Shown: positions 31,722 through 45,439 of the stretch, in pieces | How positions within the stretch are numbered: position 1 is the stretch's first letter | Layout: every line of letters starts with the position of its first letter | Assembly (NCBI RefSeq): GCF_000500935.1 | Contig: NC_022998.1 | Span: forward strand, 1,096,555 to 1,160,554 | Source: Spiroplasma apis B31 | GTDB lineage: Bacteria > Bacillota_I > Bacilli_A > Mycoplasmatales > Mycoplasmataceae | Direction of reading: 5' to 3' | Length of the DNA stretch: 64,000 nucleotides | The notes under the pieces: model-generated | Told to the model about the DNA's origin: nothing | The model's input: the letters and a program-made list of their open reading frames with translations, nothing else | Database searches by the model: none | Made by a program: the position numbers and the translations under genes

Positions 31722-32915
31722 TTATTCTACATTATCCTTATCGAAAATATAAACTATTTTTTCATTATTTTTTTCATTTTTCGTATTTAAAATAGTTGAT
31801 ATTTGTGTTAATTTTATTTCATTTTCATCTTTGAGTATGTATATATTTTCGTCTTTGTAGTCGGTTTCATCCTTGTATAAAATAAAAGGTTTCATTTTGA
31901 AAACTTCAAAATAAAACTCAGCCCCTTCCCCGTGGTTTTTTTTCATAGTATTAAAATTGTCCATAGTTATTTCGGAGGTTGCGCCTAAGAATCTTCTATT
32001 GATTATCCTACTTGCCAAATCTTTCAAAATCTCATCTTTTTCATTCGCAAATGCTTTAATGTATTCCATTAGTGAGTAATCATCTAGACGTAAATAATTT
32101 TCCAGAGTTATTTCTCTATCTTCTAGAATTTCTAGGATATAAGGTAAAAAATACAAACTTTGAAAATTATAATTATCTTTATAAAGTGATCTTGCTCTTT
32201 TAAACATAAGGTAAAAAGTCCTATCAAAACCCGTTGATACCTTATGGTTATAAATTTGCTTGAACATATGATATCTTCCTAATAAATAATGTTCAAGTGC
32301 ATTGATAGTTTTTGGTGGAAATGCTATCTTACCATCTCTTACTTTGGCGTTTCTAATTATTCACTCAATATCAAGATTAGAGTAGTTGACACCTGTATTT
32401 ACAGAATCACGCAGTAAATAATCCAACCTGTCAGCATCTAATTGGCTTGAAACTAAGAAATTAACTATTGGATTTTTATGTTCTCCATTAATTACATCAG
32501 CCACATCCTTAGGGTTAATTTGATGAATTTTTAAAACTTTGTTAACTTCTGTATTTCCTAAAATTATCTTTATAGAGTATTCTTCATGACTTATTTTTGA
32601 AACTGATTCAAAGGTGTGAGAAAAAGGACCATGACCAACGTCATGTAACAAACCAGCTATTTTTAAAATAAGTTGGTCATTTGCATCAATGTGTTTAGCA
32701 ATTTCTTCGTTTTGCAAGAATTTCGATAAAACGTGAAATACTCCTATACAGTGAGAAAATCTAGTGTGGTTTGCTCCCGGAAAAACAAACTGACCACCGC
32801 CAAGCTGTATAATCCTTCTTAATCTTTGGAATTCTTTTGTATTAATAAGTTCCATTATTACTTTATCTTTGATTTGTATGTCCCCGTGAACATTATCTCT
32901 TATAAATTTTTCCAC
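31722..32915 (-). CDS. HD-domain phosphohydrolase (SAMHD1/YwfO-like)
   Basis: The 397-residue protein contains the metal-binding HD core: FPGANHTRFSHCIGVFHVL, AGLLHDVGHGPFSHTFE and SSQLDADRLDYLLRDS. The DxxHGDIxI start and INTKEFQRLRRIIQLG are the hallmark of the SAMHD1/dGTPase-like family. Such proteins hydrolyse dNTPs or other nucleotides; the substrate here is unknown. A GTG start at 32915 fits AGGTGG; a GTG at 32924, immediately after the gltX stop, is in frame but overlaps that ribosome binding site. Confidence 0.88.
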
Positions 32916-32924
32916 ATTAACCAC

Positions 32925-34824
<1,900 letters not shown>

Positions 34825-34895
34825 AAAAGACCTCCAATAAAGTAGATTATAAACTATTTTAAATTGATAATTAAGTTCTAATTATTTTTAAAGTA

Positions 34896-34918
34896 AAAAA
34901 AACCTTTCGGTTTTTTTA
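34896..34918 (-). terminator. Terminator of ychF
   Basis: AAAAAAACC / GGTTTTTTT with loop TTTC overlaps the ychF stop, with A/T-rich tail on the minus strand. Confidence 0.75.
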
Positions 34919-36013
34919 TCTATTGAATTTAAAGAAACACACATCGCCATCTTGAACAATATAATTTTTACCTTCAAGCCTTATCTTCCCAGCATTTTTT
35001 AAAGCTTGCTCTGTCTTATGTTCAAAAATATCAATGCACTTGTAAACATCTGCCTTTATGAAACCCTTTTCAAAATCTGTGTGAATTATCCCTGCACATT
35101 GCGGTGCTGTGGAACCATCTTTGAATTGTCAAGCTCTTGCTTCTTGTGGTCCGGCTGTAAAATAAGTTTTCAATCCTAGTGTTTTATAAGAGGCTTTAAT
35201 CAGAATTTCTAATCCTGGTTCATTGATACCAACATCCTTAAGAAAAATTTGTTTTTCTTCTTGTGGAAGTTCACTTAGTTCTTCTTCAACCTTAGCAGAG
35301 ATTTTCACTACCTCGGAGTTGTTTTCATTTGCGTATTTCTTAACGGCTTCAACGTACTGATTATCATCTAAAATTTCGTTCTCAGCTACATTTGCTACAT
35401 ATATCATTTTTTTAGTTGTTAATAATTGAAACGATTTTAATATATGTAGTTCTTCTTCATCATAAGATAACTTATTTAATAATTTACCTTCTGCTAACTG
35501 TTGTTCGCATTTTTTAAGTAAGTTATACTCATTTAAAATATCTTTATCCTTAGATGATTTAAACTTTGGTTCCAACTTTGCTAGTCTTTTCTTTACACTA
35601 GCTTCATCAGATAGAATTAATTCTAATTCTATAATTTCTATATCTCTTATAGGATCAACACTGCCTTCTACATGAGTTATCTCCTTAGAGTCAAAACACC
35701 TAACGACTTGGCAAATTGCATCGGTATCTCTAATATTTGCTAAAAAGGCATTTCCCAAACCTTCTCCTTTACTTGCTCCCGCGATCAGCCCAGCTATATC
35801 AACAAATTCTATTGTCGTGTAAATGGTTTTTTTACTTCCAAATAGTTTTGCTAACTGGTCTAGTCTATCATCTGGAACTTCAACTATTCCCACATTAGGT
35901 TCAATTGTAGCGAATGGGTAATTTGCAGCTTCGACTTTTGAATTTGTGATTGCATTAAACAATGTTGACTTACCAACGTTTGGCAACCCCACTATACCTA
36001 CTTGTAAACTCAT
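34916..36013 (-). CDS. ychF: Ribosome-associated P-loop ATPase YchF
   Basis: The 365-residue Obg-related protein binds ATP rather than GTP. G1 is GLPNVGKST (9-17), [20 protein letters not shown] is switch II, and the G4 position reads NVAE (in YVANVAENE), the adenine-selective change known for YchF/OLA1. The C-terminal TGS-like domain ([13 protein letters not shown] to the end) is complete. The ATG overlaps the stop of the DUF951 gene by one base. Confidence 0.96.
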
Positions 36014-36201
36014 TATTTTATTTCACTTTCTATTTCTTTTATTACTTTGATTAATTTGTCCTTCGTAAATTCTAAAAAAATACTAGGGTTTATTGATGAT
36101 TTTAATTTGTATGTTGTACCGATTCTTACCACTATTCATTTTTGAGTTTTACTTGGATGTGGTTTTTTTAATATCACAATGTCGTTTAATTTAATTGTCA
36201 T
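36013..36201 (-). CDS. DUF951 family small protein (YyzM-like)
   Basis: A 62-residue basic protein starts MTIKLNDIVILKKPHPSKT, continues with Trp (TGA) and a short strand-rich segment VRIGTTYKLKS. This KKPHPxKxxxW opening is typical of DUF951 proteins, which lie next to parB and ychF in many Firmicutes; function is unknown. It overlaps parB by 11 bases and ychF by one, so all are co-translated. Confidence 0.85.
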
Positions 36202-37072
36202 CGTTTAATCCTAAAAGTTCTAGTATTCTATTTAAGTCATCGGTATCACCGTAACGAATAACTAACTTTCCGCTGTCAATTGAAACTCTCGTTCCAAGCT
36301 TTCGCATTATTTTATTTTCTACATGTATGATGCTAGATTCTTTACTCTGTGATTTACTTTCTAAAGTTGTATTTTCAGTTTTGGTCTTTTTTCTTATCAA
36401 ACTTTCAACTTCTCTAGCTGTTAAATCATCTGTTAATATTCTTTCAAATACTTCATCAAACAGAACTTTATTATTTAATATTGATAATAAAGGCTTCGCT
36501 TGACCCATAGATATTTTTTTCTCCATCATTGCTTTTTGCACATTGTCTGGAAGATTCAATAACCTCATTATATTTGCTACGTGCGATCTTGACTTACCAA
36601 CTCTTGTAGCAATTTCTTCTTGTTTTAGTTTCCAGTTTTTCGAAAGTTTTTTATAGGCTACTGCCTCTTCAATATCTAGAAGGTCAACCCTTTGAATATT
36701 TTCAACTATTGCAAACTCTTCCATTTGTAATTCAGATAGATTTAGAATAACAACCGGCACTTCTTTGAGGCCTGCAAGCTTAGATGCTCTAAGTCTTCTT
36801 TCACCAGCAACTAATTCATTGTTGTTATTAATAATTAAGGGTTGAATCAAACCATGAATTTTTATAGATTCACTTAATTCAGTTAGTTCTTCTTCGTTAA
36901 AAACTTTTCTTGGTTGAAACGGATTGGGTTTCAATAAATTGATATCTATATTTACTGATGCACTTTTTGCAATTGTCTTATCATTCTCGATAACTCCAAC
37001 AATGTCAGAAACTGATTCTCCAAAGATGTCATCCAACCCTTTGAAATTATATTTTTTCTTAGACGCCGCCAT
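36191..37072 (-). CDS. parB: Chromosome partitioning protein ParB
   Basis: The 293-residue parS-binding protein carries PNPFQPRK at 49-56 and the CTP-binding GERRLRA at 90-96, then a helix-turn-helix (LKQEEIATRVGKSRSHVANI) and a C-terminal dimerisation helix. It starts 14 bases inside parA and pairs with it to segregate origins. I found no perfect parS (TGTTTCACGTGAAACA-type) in the window. Confidence 0.96.
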   Translation of the reverse strand: MAASKKKYNFKGLDDIFGESVSDIVGVIENDKTIAKSASVNIDINLLKPNPFQPRKVFNEEELTELSESIKIHGLIQPLIINNNNELVAGERRLRASKLAGLKEVPVVILNLSELQMEEFAIVENIQRVDLLDIEEAVAYKKLSKNWKLKQEEIATRVGKSRSHVANIMRLLNLPDNVQKAMMEKKISMGQAKPLLSILNNKVLFDEVFERILTDDLTAREVESLIRKKTKTENTTLESKSQSKESSIIHVENKIMRKLGTRVSIDSGKLVIRYGDTDDLNRILELLGLNDDN

Positions 37073-37832
37073 TTTCTTTCAACACCTCTTTCACAAACTC
37101 TATATAAGCAATTGAACCTGGACCTGATTTGTCATACTCAAAAATTGATTTACCCTCAATAGAAGATTCTGAGATTTTTATATTTCTTGGTATAACGGAT
37201 TTATAAACCTTAGGTCCAAAAGTTTTAATTATTTCTTCAAGGACATCGTGAGCTAGTCTTGTTCGTGAGTCAAACATTGTTACTAACACTCCCTCGATTG
37301 TTAAGCTTGGGTTTAATGTTTCTTTTACTTTCTTAATTGTTCTCAATAGTTGTGCAACTCCGTGCATAGCATAGTGTTCAGCTTGAATAGGAATCAAAAC
37401 AGTATCTGAGATAGCTAATCCGTTTCTATTTATTAGACCCAAACTTGGGGGGCAATCAATTATTATAAAGTCGTAGTTTGTTTTTATTGCATTTATTTGA
37501 TCACGTAATACGTTTTGATTATTATTTTTTTGTTCTAAAAGAACTAAATCAACGGCCGCTACATCTATTGAACTAGGTGCAAGGTCTACATTTGGTTTAA
37601 TATTTTTTACTATGATTTCCGAGATATCTTTATCACCCACTAAGATATGATACATACTCAATGTATTGTTATCTATTTCATAGCCAACACCTGTTGTAGC
37701 GTTGAATTGTGGGTCCATGTCTATAAGAAGAACCTTTTTATTGGCCATTGCCAAACCACATGCTAAGTTTACAGAAGTTGTTGTTTTACCAACGCCTCCT
37801 TTTTGATTTGATATCGAAATAATTTTTGCCAT
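37059..37832 (-). CDS. parA: Chromosome partitioning ATPase ParA/Soj
   Basis: The 257-residue deviant Walker ATPase has KGGVGKTT at 11-18, the signature lysine Lys11, and DMDPQFNATTGVGY and IIIDCPPSLGLINRN motifs. Overlaps parB by 14 bases and follows rsmG after 13. The rsmG-parA-parB arrangement near oriC is the typical Firmicute order. Confidence 0.97.
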   Translation of the reverse strand: MAKIISISNQKGGVGKTTTSVNLACGLAMANKKVLLIDMDPQFNATTGVGYEIDNNTLSMYHILVGDKDISEIIVKNIKPNVDLAPSSIDVAAVDLVLLEQKNNNQNVLRDQINAIKTNYDFIIIDCPPSLGLINRNGLAISDTVLIPIQAEHYAMHGVAQLLRTIKKVKETLNPSLTIEGVLVTMFDSRTRLAHDVLEEIIKTFGPKVYKSVIPRNIKISESSIEGKSIFEYDKSGPGSIAYIEFVKEVLKENGGV

Positions 37833-37845
37833 AATATTCTCCTAT

Positions 37846-38541
37846 TTACTTTCCTAAAGGTCTTTTTTTAATTTGTCCATATTGTCTTGGATACTGATTA
37901 GCGGTTTTATTTTCTTTTAAGAAAAATAAATTGGTTCGTTCTCCTAGGAATTCATAATATAGATTTTGTTCTTTTAATAATTTTAATCCAATTAAATACT
38001 CTTTATTATTTAATTCTAAAATTTCTTTTTCGACATTTTTACCTTTCAAACAGATAAAGTATCCATTAATAGTTAGTGCCTGCACCCCTATTTCTAACAA
38101 AATATTTAGAGGTGCCATTGCTCTCGATACGATAATATCAAACTTTTCTTTATTGTTTAAGGAAAAAACTTCAGCTCGTTCATTTCAAACATAAATGTTT
38201 TTTAAGTTGAGATTATTGATTACCATTTTTAAAAAGCTTACTTTTTTAGAGTTGGATTCAACAAGGTGGAGTTCAATCATAGGATGAAAAATTTTCAAAA
38301 CTATTCCAGGAAAACCTGCACCGGTACCTATGTCCAAGACTTTTTGTGTATTTAATTCAAAGTCCTTAGTAAATAACAAGGAATCGAAAAAGTGTTTGTA
38401 AATGATGTCTTGGTCATTTATTATGGTTGTGAGATTATATTTTTTATTCTCTTCTTGCAAAAGGTTTTTAAACTTGATTAATTTTTCTTTGACTGATTCC
38501 TCTATTTTATAACCTATCATTTCAAAACTTGTTCAATCCAT
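37846..38541 (-). CDS. rsmG: 16S rRNA (guanine527-N7) methyltransferase
   Basis: The 231-residue protein has the SAM-binding motif VLDIGTGAGFPGIVLKIFHP and LHLVESNSKKVSFLKMVINNL, with SRAMAPLNILLE as the later RsmG motif. I start at the ATG at 38541 (MDWTSFEMIGYK) after GGAGGTAAGA, seven codons above the next ATG. First gene of a run into parA-parB-DUF951-ychF. Confidence 0.94.
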
Positions 38542-38556
38542 TCTTACCTCCAAAAA

Positions 38557-38581
38557 TAAAAAAAAGCTTATCGCTTTTTTA
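38557..38581 (-). terminator. Terminator of the APC permease gene or rsmG leader hairpin
   Basis: AAAAAAGC / GCTTTTTT with loop TTATC lies between the permease stop and the rsmG ATG; T run in minus direction. Confidence 0.65.
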
Positions 38582-38601
38582 TTTTACACTAAATTTTATT
38601 C

Positions 38602-40173
38602 TTATTTTCCTTCACTTGTTTTTTGTTTTTTATTTATTTTAAATCAGCTTATAGGATTAAACTTTTTAAAAGTGCCGTTAGTGCCGTTTTGATTTCTATC
38701 TATTAAATATTCATTGACCACTCAGAAAAGTAAAACGAGTGAACCAGATATCAATGTGCTTACTGGTTGAATGTACTTATCTCTATTGTTACTCATAAAA
38801 TTATTTATAAAGAAATCATAATTCAAATAACAAAGAGCAGTTGCCAAAATAAAAGTTGTAATTATGTTCGTAATGAATGATTTTCTAGTATTGTACAATA
38901 CCTCCACTTTTTTTGTTTTATAGTTGACCAACAAACCAATCATAAGAGATAAATATATCATAAATGCATAGACTGCTGTTGCACTTGAGGTTGCATCCGC
39001 AACATAAAAATAGTTAGGAGTATTTTCATTATTCACATAATCATTTCATGTTAATGGTAATGAAATAGCAATTGTTAACAATAAGATTATTAATGTTATT
39101 CCACTTCCAATCAAAGCGGCTTTTTTATGAGTCATAGCGCTTTTAGAACTACCTATAAAAATAAAGCCTTCGTCAACTGCGGACTGGATGGTTTTTGGAA
39201 GTAAAGTGGTATACCCATTGATAGTAGTTAATAGAGTGCAGGTAATTATTATTTTAAATAATAAAGAAAACTCGGGTTTGTTTTTAAAAATAGTGTCAAA
39301 TAGGTTAAAAACATCTCCATCTTTTGCACCTACAAATATTGCAAATGTTATTAAAATATAAAACGCCGTTACCGCCATAATAGAAGTCATCATTGCTGGT
39401 GCTACAACAGTTTTGTGCTCGACATCTTTTTGGAGTGTTGCTCCATATATAAAACCGTCGAATGCAAATAATACAGGAACAACAGTAGCGAACACCGAGT
39501 TTACTTTTCATACATTTTGATTTTCGGTAAATGAGTTTTGTTCTACACTGTGGTTATAGTAAACAGTTAAACCGCCCGCAATAACAGCAATCAAAGGAAT
39601 AAATTTTACGAAAGTAAAAACTGTTTGAATGATTTTGCTAGGTGTTGTAGTAAATGCATTTATAACTTGAAAAAAGATTAATAAGAATGTAGAAGCTAAT
39701 ATTTGGATTGATACATAAGTTTCTTTAGTAAACTTTGATCTAAAAGTACCATTTCCAGAGGCTTCTAAAAAAACATTTATCGCCTTAAACAAAGTGTCTA
39801 TTGTAAAAATAGCTCCTATCGATGCCAAAACCGGCATATATAAGCAAACATAAAAAATGGCAAATAGTGAAGCTGATCGTCTGTTAATAAACTTTCCCGT
39901 TCAAGATTGAATTGTATTATGATTCTCTTTCTTTGAGCTTGATGCAATTTGAATAAAAGCTAGCATAATAAATGTGCAAAGAACACCTATAAACAATCAA
40001 ATAGTTAGTGCAAGAATTGGATTTTTTTCAGCCGCGCTCAAAACTCCACCTTCTTGATCTCTATTTTTTAGATAAATTCCAGAACCAATTACTAATCCAA
40101 ACACCATAGAGAATATAGTTAAGAATTCAAAAACCTTGTTTTTAGTTTTGTTTTTTTTGTTGATTTTCAACAT
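38602..40173 (-). CDS. APC-family amino acid permease
   Basis: The 523-residue protein is nearly all membrane helices (about 12-13), starting with FEFLTIFSMVFGLVIGSGIYL, the first-helix glycine-rich unwound motif of APC transporters. Other helices include FAIFYVCLYMPVLASIGAIF, IQILASTFLLIFFQVINAF and FVKFIPLIAVIAGGLTVYY. ATG at 40173 follows AAAGGGAAAGTAATC. TGA-Trp codons join it. Substrate not predictable; probably amino-acid uptake. Confidence 0.85.
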
Positions 40174-40197
40174 GATTACTTTCCCTTTCTTTTTTTT

Positions 40198-42069
40198 CTA
40201 TATGCTATTATATTTTTTCTTAAGATGAAACAATAACATTTGAATATCAGCGGGGTTAACTCCTGTGATTCTGGCTGCTTGACCAATTGAAGTTGGTCTA
40301 ATTTTCTCAAGTTTTTGTGCTGCTTCAACAGCAATGTTATCAACCCTTGAATAATCAATATCAAATGGTATTTCTTTTGATTCTAACTTGACAAACTTCT
40401 CAATGCTTTCTCTTTCTTTTTTAACATATCCTTCAAATCTAATGTTGATTAGCACGTTTTGGATTTGATTATTAGAAAGGTCTTTGAACTCTTCAATATA
40501 TTTTCTGAAAACATTGATGTCAACAGATGGTTGCTTAATCAATTCATAAGCGCTCATTCCTTGAGTCAAGCATGCTTGTCCAAGAGAGTTCAATTCATTA
40601 GCTAACTCAGACTTTGGAGTAAATCGTGTTTTTTTTGCTGCTTCAATCGCTTTTTGTATTTCTTTGTCAAATGCTTGAAATTTTTTTCATTCTACTTCTT
40701 TAATTAAACCTAGTCTATACCCATACTCCTTTAATCTTTGTTCTGCGTTGTCATTTCTTAAAGTTAATCTGTGTTCCGCTCTACTAGTTAAAAGTCTATA
40801 AGGTTCCACGACACCTTTATTTATCAAATCATCTATCATAACCCCGATGTAAGATTCACTTCTCTTTAAAATAAAAGGATCTTTGTTATCAACTTTTAAA
40901 GCCGCATTTATTCCTGCTATCAAACCTTGTCCGGCCGCTTCTTCATAACCGCTAGTTCCATTGATTTGACCAGCCATAAATAAATTACTTACTTTTTTTA
41001 GTTCTAAGGATAACTTTAATTGTTGAGGATTTATACAATCATATTCAATAGCGTAGGCTCATTTATCAACAATAACATTCTCAAAACCTGGTAAGCTTTT
41101 CAACATCTTCTCTTGAACCTCAATAGGCATTGAAGTTGAAAAACCTTGAACATAAAAAGTGTCTAAATGTTTTGATTCAGGCTCTAAAAATATTTGATGA
41201 TTTTCTTTTTTTGAAAATCTAACGATTTTGTCTTCAAAACTAGGGCAATATCTCGGTCCAATAGACTGTATACTCCCTGAATACATTGCTGATTGAGATA
41301 GGTTGTCTTCAATAATCTTTTTAGTTTCAGAAGTAGAATGAATTAAATAACAAGGTTCTTGTTTTTCGTATTCTAAGATTGCATCTGTCGAGAATGAAAA
41401 AGCCAAGTTCATATTAGTACCTGGTTCTATCACTGCTTTTGATAGGTCTATAGAATCTTTCTTTACTCTTGGTGGTGTTCCTGTTTTAAAACGAGATGTT
41501 TCAATGCCTATTTCTCGAAGTCTTTGGCTTAGTGTTTTAACTGTTTTTTCGTTATTCGGCCCGCTTTCATATTTTTCTTTACCACGGTATATCAAACTTG
41601 AAAGGTAAGTACCGGTAGTTAAAACAACTGCTTTACAAGATAAGTTTTTTCCAGATTCCAATATTACACCTTGAACTTCATTTCTAATATTAAGAATAAT
41701 ATCATCAACAATCCCTTCTATTAAGAAAAGATTTTCTTGTTGTTCAACTGCTTCCTTCATATACTTAGAATATTCTAACTTATCAGATTGTGCTCTTAAT
41801 GCTCAAACACCTGGACCCCTAGAGGAGTTTAAAAGTTTCATTTGTAAGCAAGTTCTATCAGCCGCTTTGCCCATTTCTCCACCAAGTGCATCGATTTCTC
41901 GAACCACTATACCTTTTGCTGGTCCACCGATAGAAGGATTACAAGGCATTGTAGCAATTTTGTCTTTATAAATATTTATTAAAGCTGTCTTTTTGCCAAG
42001 TCTTGCAGTCGCTAGTGCTGCTTCAACACCTGCGTGTCCAGCACCAACAACAATTATATCGAAATCCAT
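40198..42069 (-). CDS. mnmG: tRNA uridine 5-carboxymethylaminomethyl modification enzyme MnmG (GidA)
   Basis: The 623-residue FAD enzyme acts with MnmE (encoded at 60-61 kb) on U34 of tRNAs. FAD binding is [18 protein letters not shown] at the N-terminus; [26 protein letters not shown] and the family C-terminal helical domain ([19 protein letters not shown]) are present. I choose ATG 42069 over an upstream GTG because GGGAGA is correctly spaced from it. Confidence 0.96.
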
Positions 42070-42087
42070 ACTAGACACTCTCCCTTC

Positions 42088-43608
42088 CTATTTAATCCTG
42101 TCGAATATAATCAATTTTTCTTTTATTTGTTCAAATTTAAAGTTTCTCTTAGTAAGTGTGTCAAACTTTATTTCTTTTGGGTCTGCACCCATTTGTCTAA
42201 TCATATTATCATAATTTTTTGTTAATATGGGTTTTAATAAAAAGCTAATAATCAAGATATTATGTCTTAAAATTGTCAGAGTTTTTAATAACTCGTTTGT
42301 GTTGCCTTCTTTTTCTAAAACTCATGGTTTGACTTGTTCGATGTATCGGTTACATTCACTAGATAAATTTAGCACAACATTAATTGCTTCATTAAACTTG
42401 TATTCATTCATTTTAGCAACGTACGCTGTAATAGTTTTTTCCGCAAGTTCCAATAATTCGTTATCTTGTGCAGGCAATGTTTCTGGCAAAATGCCGTCAA
42501 AGTATTTTATTATCATGTTGCTAACTCTCGATAATAAATTTCCAACATTATTAGCTAGATTTGTATTATAAGATTCAATAAATAACTCTTCAGTAAAATT
42601 ACCGTCCTTATCTGTTGGTAAATTATTAACAATGTAAAAACGAAGTGCATCACTAGAGTATTTTTCAATTATTTCCAATGGGTTGATAACATTTCCTAAA
42701 GACTTTGACATTTTTGTGTCTTTGCTCAAAATTCAACCGTGACTTAATAATTTATCTGGGGTTCTCAACCCTAAACTATTCAACATGATTGGTCAATAGA
42801 TTGAATGAAATCTTGTTATTTCTTTTCCTACTAATTGTAAAATTTCTGATTCATCAAACCAAAACTTATTGAAATTTTCATCGTTATCCGTTCCTCAACC
42901 TAAAGCTGTAATATAATTTGATAACGCGTCTAGTCAAACATATATAACATGGTTAGGGTTTTCGAGAACTTCTATTCCTCACTTAAAATTAATTCTAGTT
43001 ACGGAAAGATCTTCTAAATCATTGTTTATAAAATTATTAAGCATCTCGTTTTTTCGACTTGAAGGTTCTAAGAAGTCTGTAGAAAATAAATTATTCAAAT
43101 ATTCTTTAAACTGTGAGACTCTAAGCATATAAGTCTCTTCTTGAAAATCTTCAGCCTTGTTTTTGCAAACGTTGTGGTGACAGTTTTCGTCCATTTGTTC
43201 TTTGGTCAAAAACTCCTCGCAACTAATGCAATACTTTCCTTTATATTTTGAAAGATAAATTAAGTCTTTTTTCAATAAAAGGGAAAAGATTTTTTGAACC
43301 GCTATAATATGTTCTTGATCTGTTGTTCTTATAAACTTGTCATAACTTATGTCTAATTTAGTCCATAAGTCTTTGAAAGTTTCGACTATATCGTCTACAT
43401 ATTCCTTAGGAGTTTTATTTTCCTGCTTAGCTTTTTGTTCAATTTTTTGTCCGTGTTCATCAGAGCCTGTTAAAAAAAAGACTTCGCAACCCATTTCTTT
43501 TTTGAAACGGGCGATAACATCCGCCAAAGTCGTTGTATAAGTATGTCCAATGTGAAGATTACCACTTGGGTAATATATAGGGGTTGTTACATAAAAATAT
43601 TTTTTCAT
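42088..43608 (-). CDS. metG: Methionyl-tRNA synthetase
   Basis: The 506-residue class I enzyme has HIGH at 19-22 (PSGNLHIGHTY), TGSDEHGQKIEQ, one zinc-type Cys pair CISCEEF plus CHHNVC, and the KMSKS loop DTKMSKSLGNV. No C-terminal tRNA-binding EMAP domain is attached. Starts two bases after the hpt stop, preceded by TGAGGAAT. Confidence 0.96.
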
Positions 43609-43609
43609 T

Positions 43610-44131
43610 TTATTCCTCATTGACATTAATCTTATAAATGCCTTTTAGACCCCTGTAACTTTCTTTATATGTTAATCCATACCCAACAACGAAACAATCA
43701 TCTATTTTAAATAGTGAATCCACTTCTAAGTCGAAATTTCTTGTCTTACAATCTTTTTCGATTAATGCTAAAAGTTCAACTTTTTGCGGATTTTCTTTTT
43801 GTATTAGTTCATATAAGTTTTTTAACGAGTTACCTTCATATAAAATATCTGTAACTATTAGAACATTTTTGTCATTCAGAGATTTATTGCTTCCCAAATT
43901 GATTTTTTTTCTTTCATCGCTTGTGGTTTCTTTGGTAAAAAACTGAATTGTAACATCTATTGGTAACTCTCTTATTAAATCAGCTACAAACACAAAAGAG
44001 CTTGATAACTCAGCAACTATGGTTAGTTGTTGATTTTCATAAGTTTTACCGTATTCAGTGGCAGCTTTAATAATAGCTCCTTTTATTTCTTCTTCTGTGA
44101 TTAGCGTCACAAGTTTTTGGTTATCGTTCAT
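43610..44131 (-). CDS. hpt: Hypoxanthine-guanine phosphoribosyltransferase
   Basis: The 173-residue protein salvages purine bases using PRPP. The PRPP-binding loop reads VLIVTDILYEGNSLKNL, slightly divergent (Asn-Ser for the usual Thr region), FVADLIRELPIDVTIQFF is the flap/hood region and CFVVGYGLTYKESYRGL the C-terminal motif. Some substitutions from canonical IVEDIIDTGxT make activity likely but worth a check. ATG at 44131 lies at the purB stop, so translation is coupled with purB. Confidence 0.87.
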   Translation of the reverse strand: MNDNQKLVTLITEEEIKGAIIKAATEYGKTYENQQLTIVAELSSSFVFVADLIRELPIDVTIQFFTKETTSDERKKINLGSNKSLNDKNVLIVTDILYEGNSLKNLYELIQKENPQKVELLALIEKDCKTRNFDLEVDSLFKIDDCFVVGYGLTYKESYRGLKGIYKINVNEE

Positions 44132-45427
44132 TTAAACCATCACCCTTCTAAAAATTTTGTCAACGTTACGCATAAAAAAATTCAAATCAAATAAGTTTTC
44201 TAATTCTTGTTCAGTTTTTAAATATTTCGAAATTCCTTCAGATACAAGTATTTCTTTGAACTCTTTTTTGGTTTGTTGACATTTGAGTGTACACATTTGT
44301 ATAAAATCATATACTTCTTCTCTAGAATGATTATACTTCATTAATATATAAGTTAATACTCTTTGGCTAAAGAAAATACCCTTTTGTTCCAATATATGCT
44401 CTATTATTTTTTCCTCATTAATAACTAGATCTTCAACTGTGCTTGTCATTCTTTTCAAAATGTAGCACAATATGTTAAATACGTCTGGTAGTATCAACCT
44501 TTCATTTGAACTATGAGATATATCTCTTTCATGCCAAAGAACATTGTTTTCTAGCGATGGAGTTACAAATGCTCGTATATATCTAGACAGTCCGCAAATA
44601 TTTTCGCTGCTTATAGGGTTCTTTTTATGTGGCATAGAGCTAGAACCTTTTTGCCCTTTTTTGAATCCCTCACAAATTTCTTGAACTTCACTTCTTTGAA
44701 AACTTCGAATCTCTGTGGCTATTTTTTCAAGTGTTGAAGCTATGTTAGCAAAAACAGATATTAAAAAACTGTGTCTGTCCCTTTGAGTTACCTGTGTTGA
44801 AATTGTATCCAAACCTAGCCCCAACTCATTGGCAACAAATACTTCTACTTCTGGTTCAATATTTGCATAATTACCCATTGAACCTGAGATTTTAGCCACT
44901 TCGACTTGTCTACGAGCCAAGTCGAATCTTTCTAGTTGCCTTTTTATTTCTTCATATCATAACAAAAACTTAAGGCCTAAAGACGTTGGTTCACCATACA
45001 TCCCGTGTGACCTACCCATAATTACAATATTTTTAGTTTCTATTGCTCGTTCTTTTAGAACATCCAGAAAATATTTTAAGTACTCTTCAACAACCTCGTT
45101 AGATTCTTTTATAAGTTTATTCTGAGCTGTATCTACTACGTCAGTTGAAGTTAAACCTAGATGAATTCATTTTTTTTCCTCGCCAAGGGTCTCTGAAACT
45201 GCCCTAGTGAATGCAACTACATCATGTTTTGTTTCTTTTTCTATATCAAGCATCCTTTTTAAGTCGATACTCGCAGTTTTTTCAATAACTAAAGAGTCTT
45301 CTTTCGGTATAACACCAATAGAGGATCATGCCTTAACTACTTTTTTCTCTACCTCTAATCATCATTTGAGTTTATTTTCTTCAGATCAGATTTCTTCTAT
45401 TTTATCGATTGCATATCTTTTTAACAT
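44132..45427 (-). CDS. purB: Adenylosuccinate lyase
   Basis: The 431-residue protein of the fumarase/aspartase superfamily converts adenylosuccinate to AMP. Motifs are HLGLTSTDVVDTAQN near the N-terminus, RSHGMYGEPTSLGLK, and the signature loop GSSSMPHKKNPISSEN. ATG at 45427 follows AGGAGGCCAAT. Read with TGA as Trp. Pairs with purA just upstream to turn IMP into AMP; with hpt this is a purine-interconversion unit. Confidence 0.96.
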
Positions 45428-45439
45428 ATTGGCCTCCTG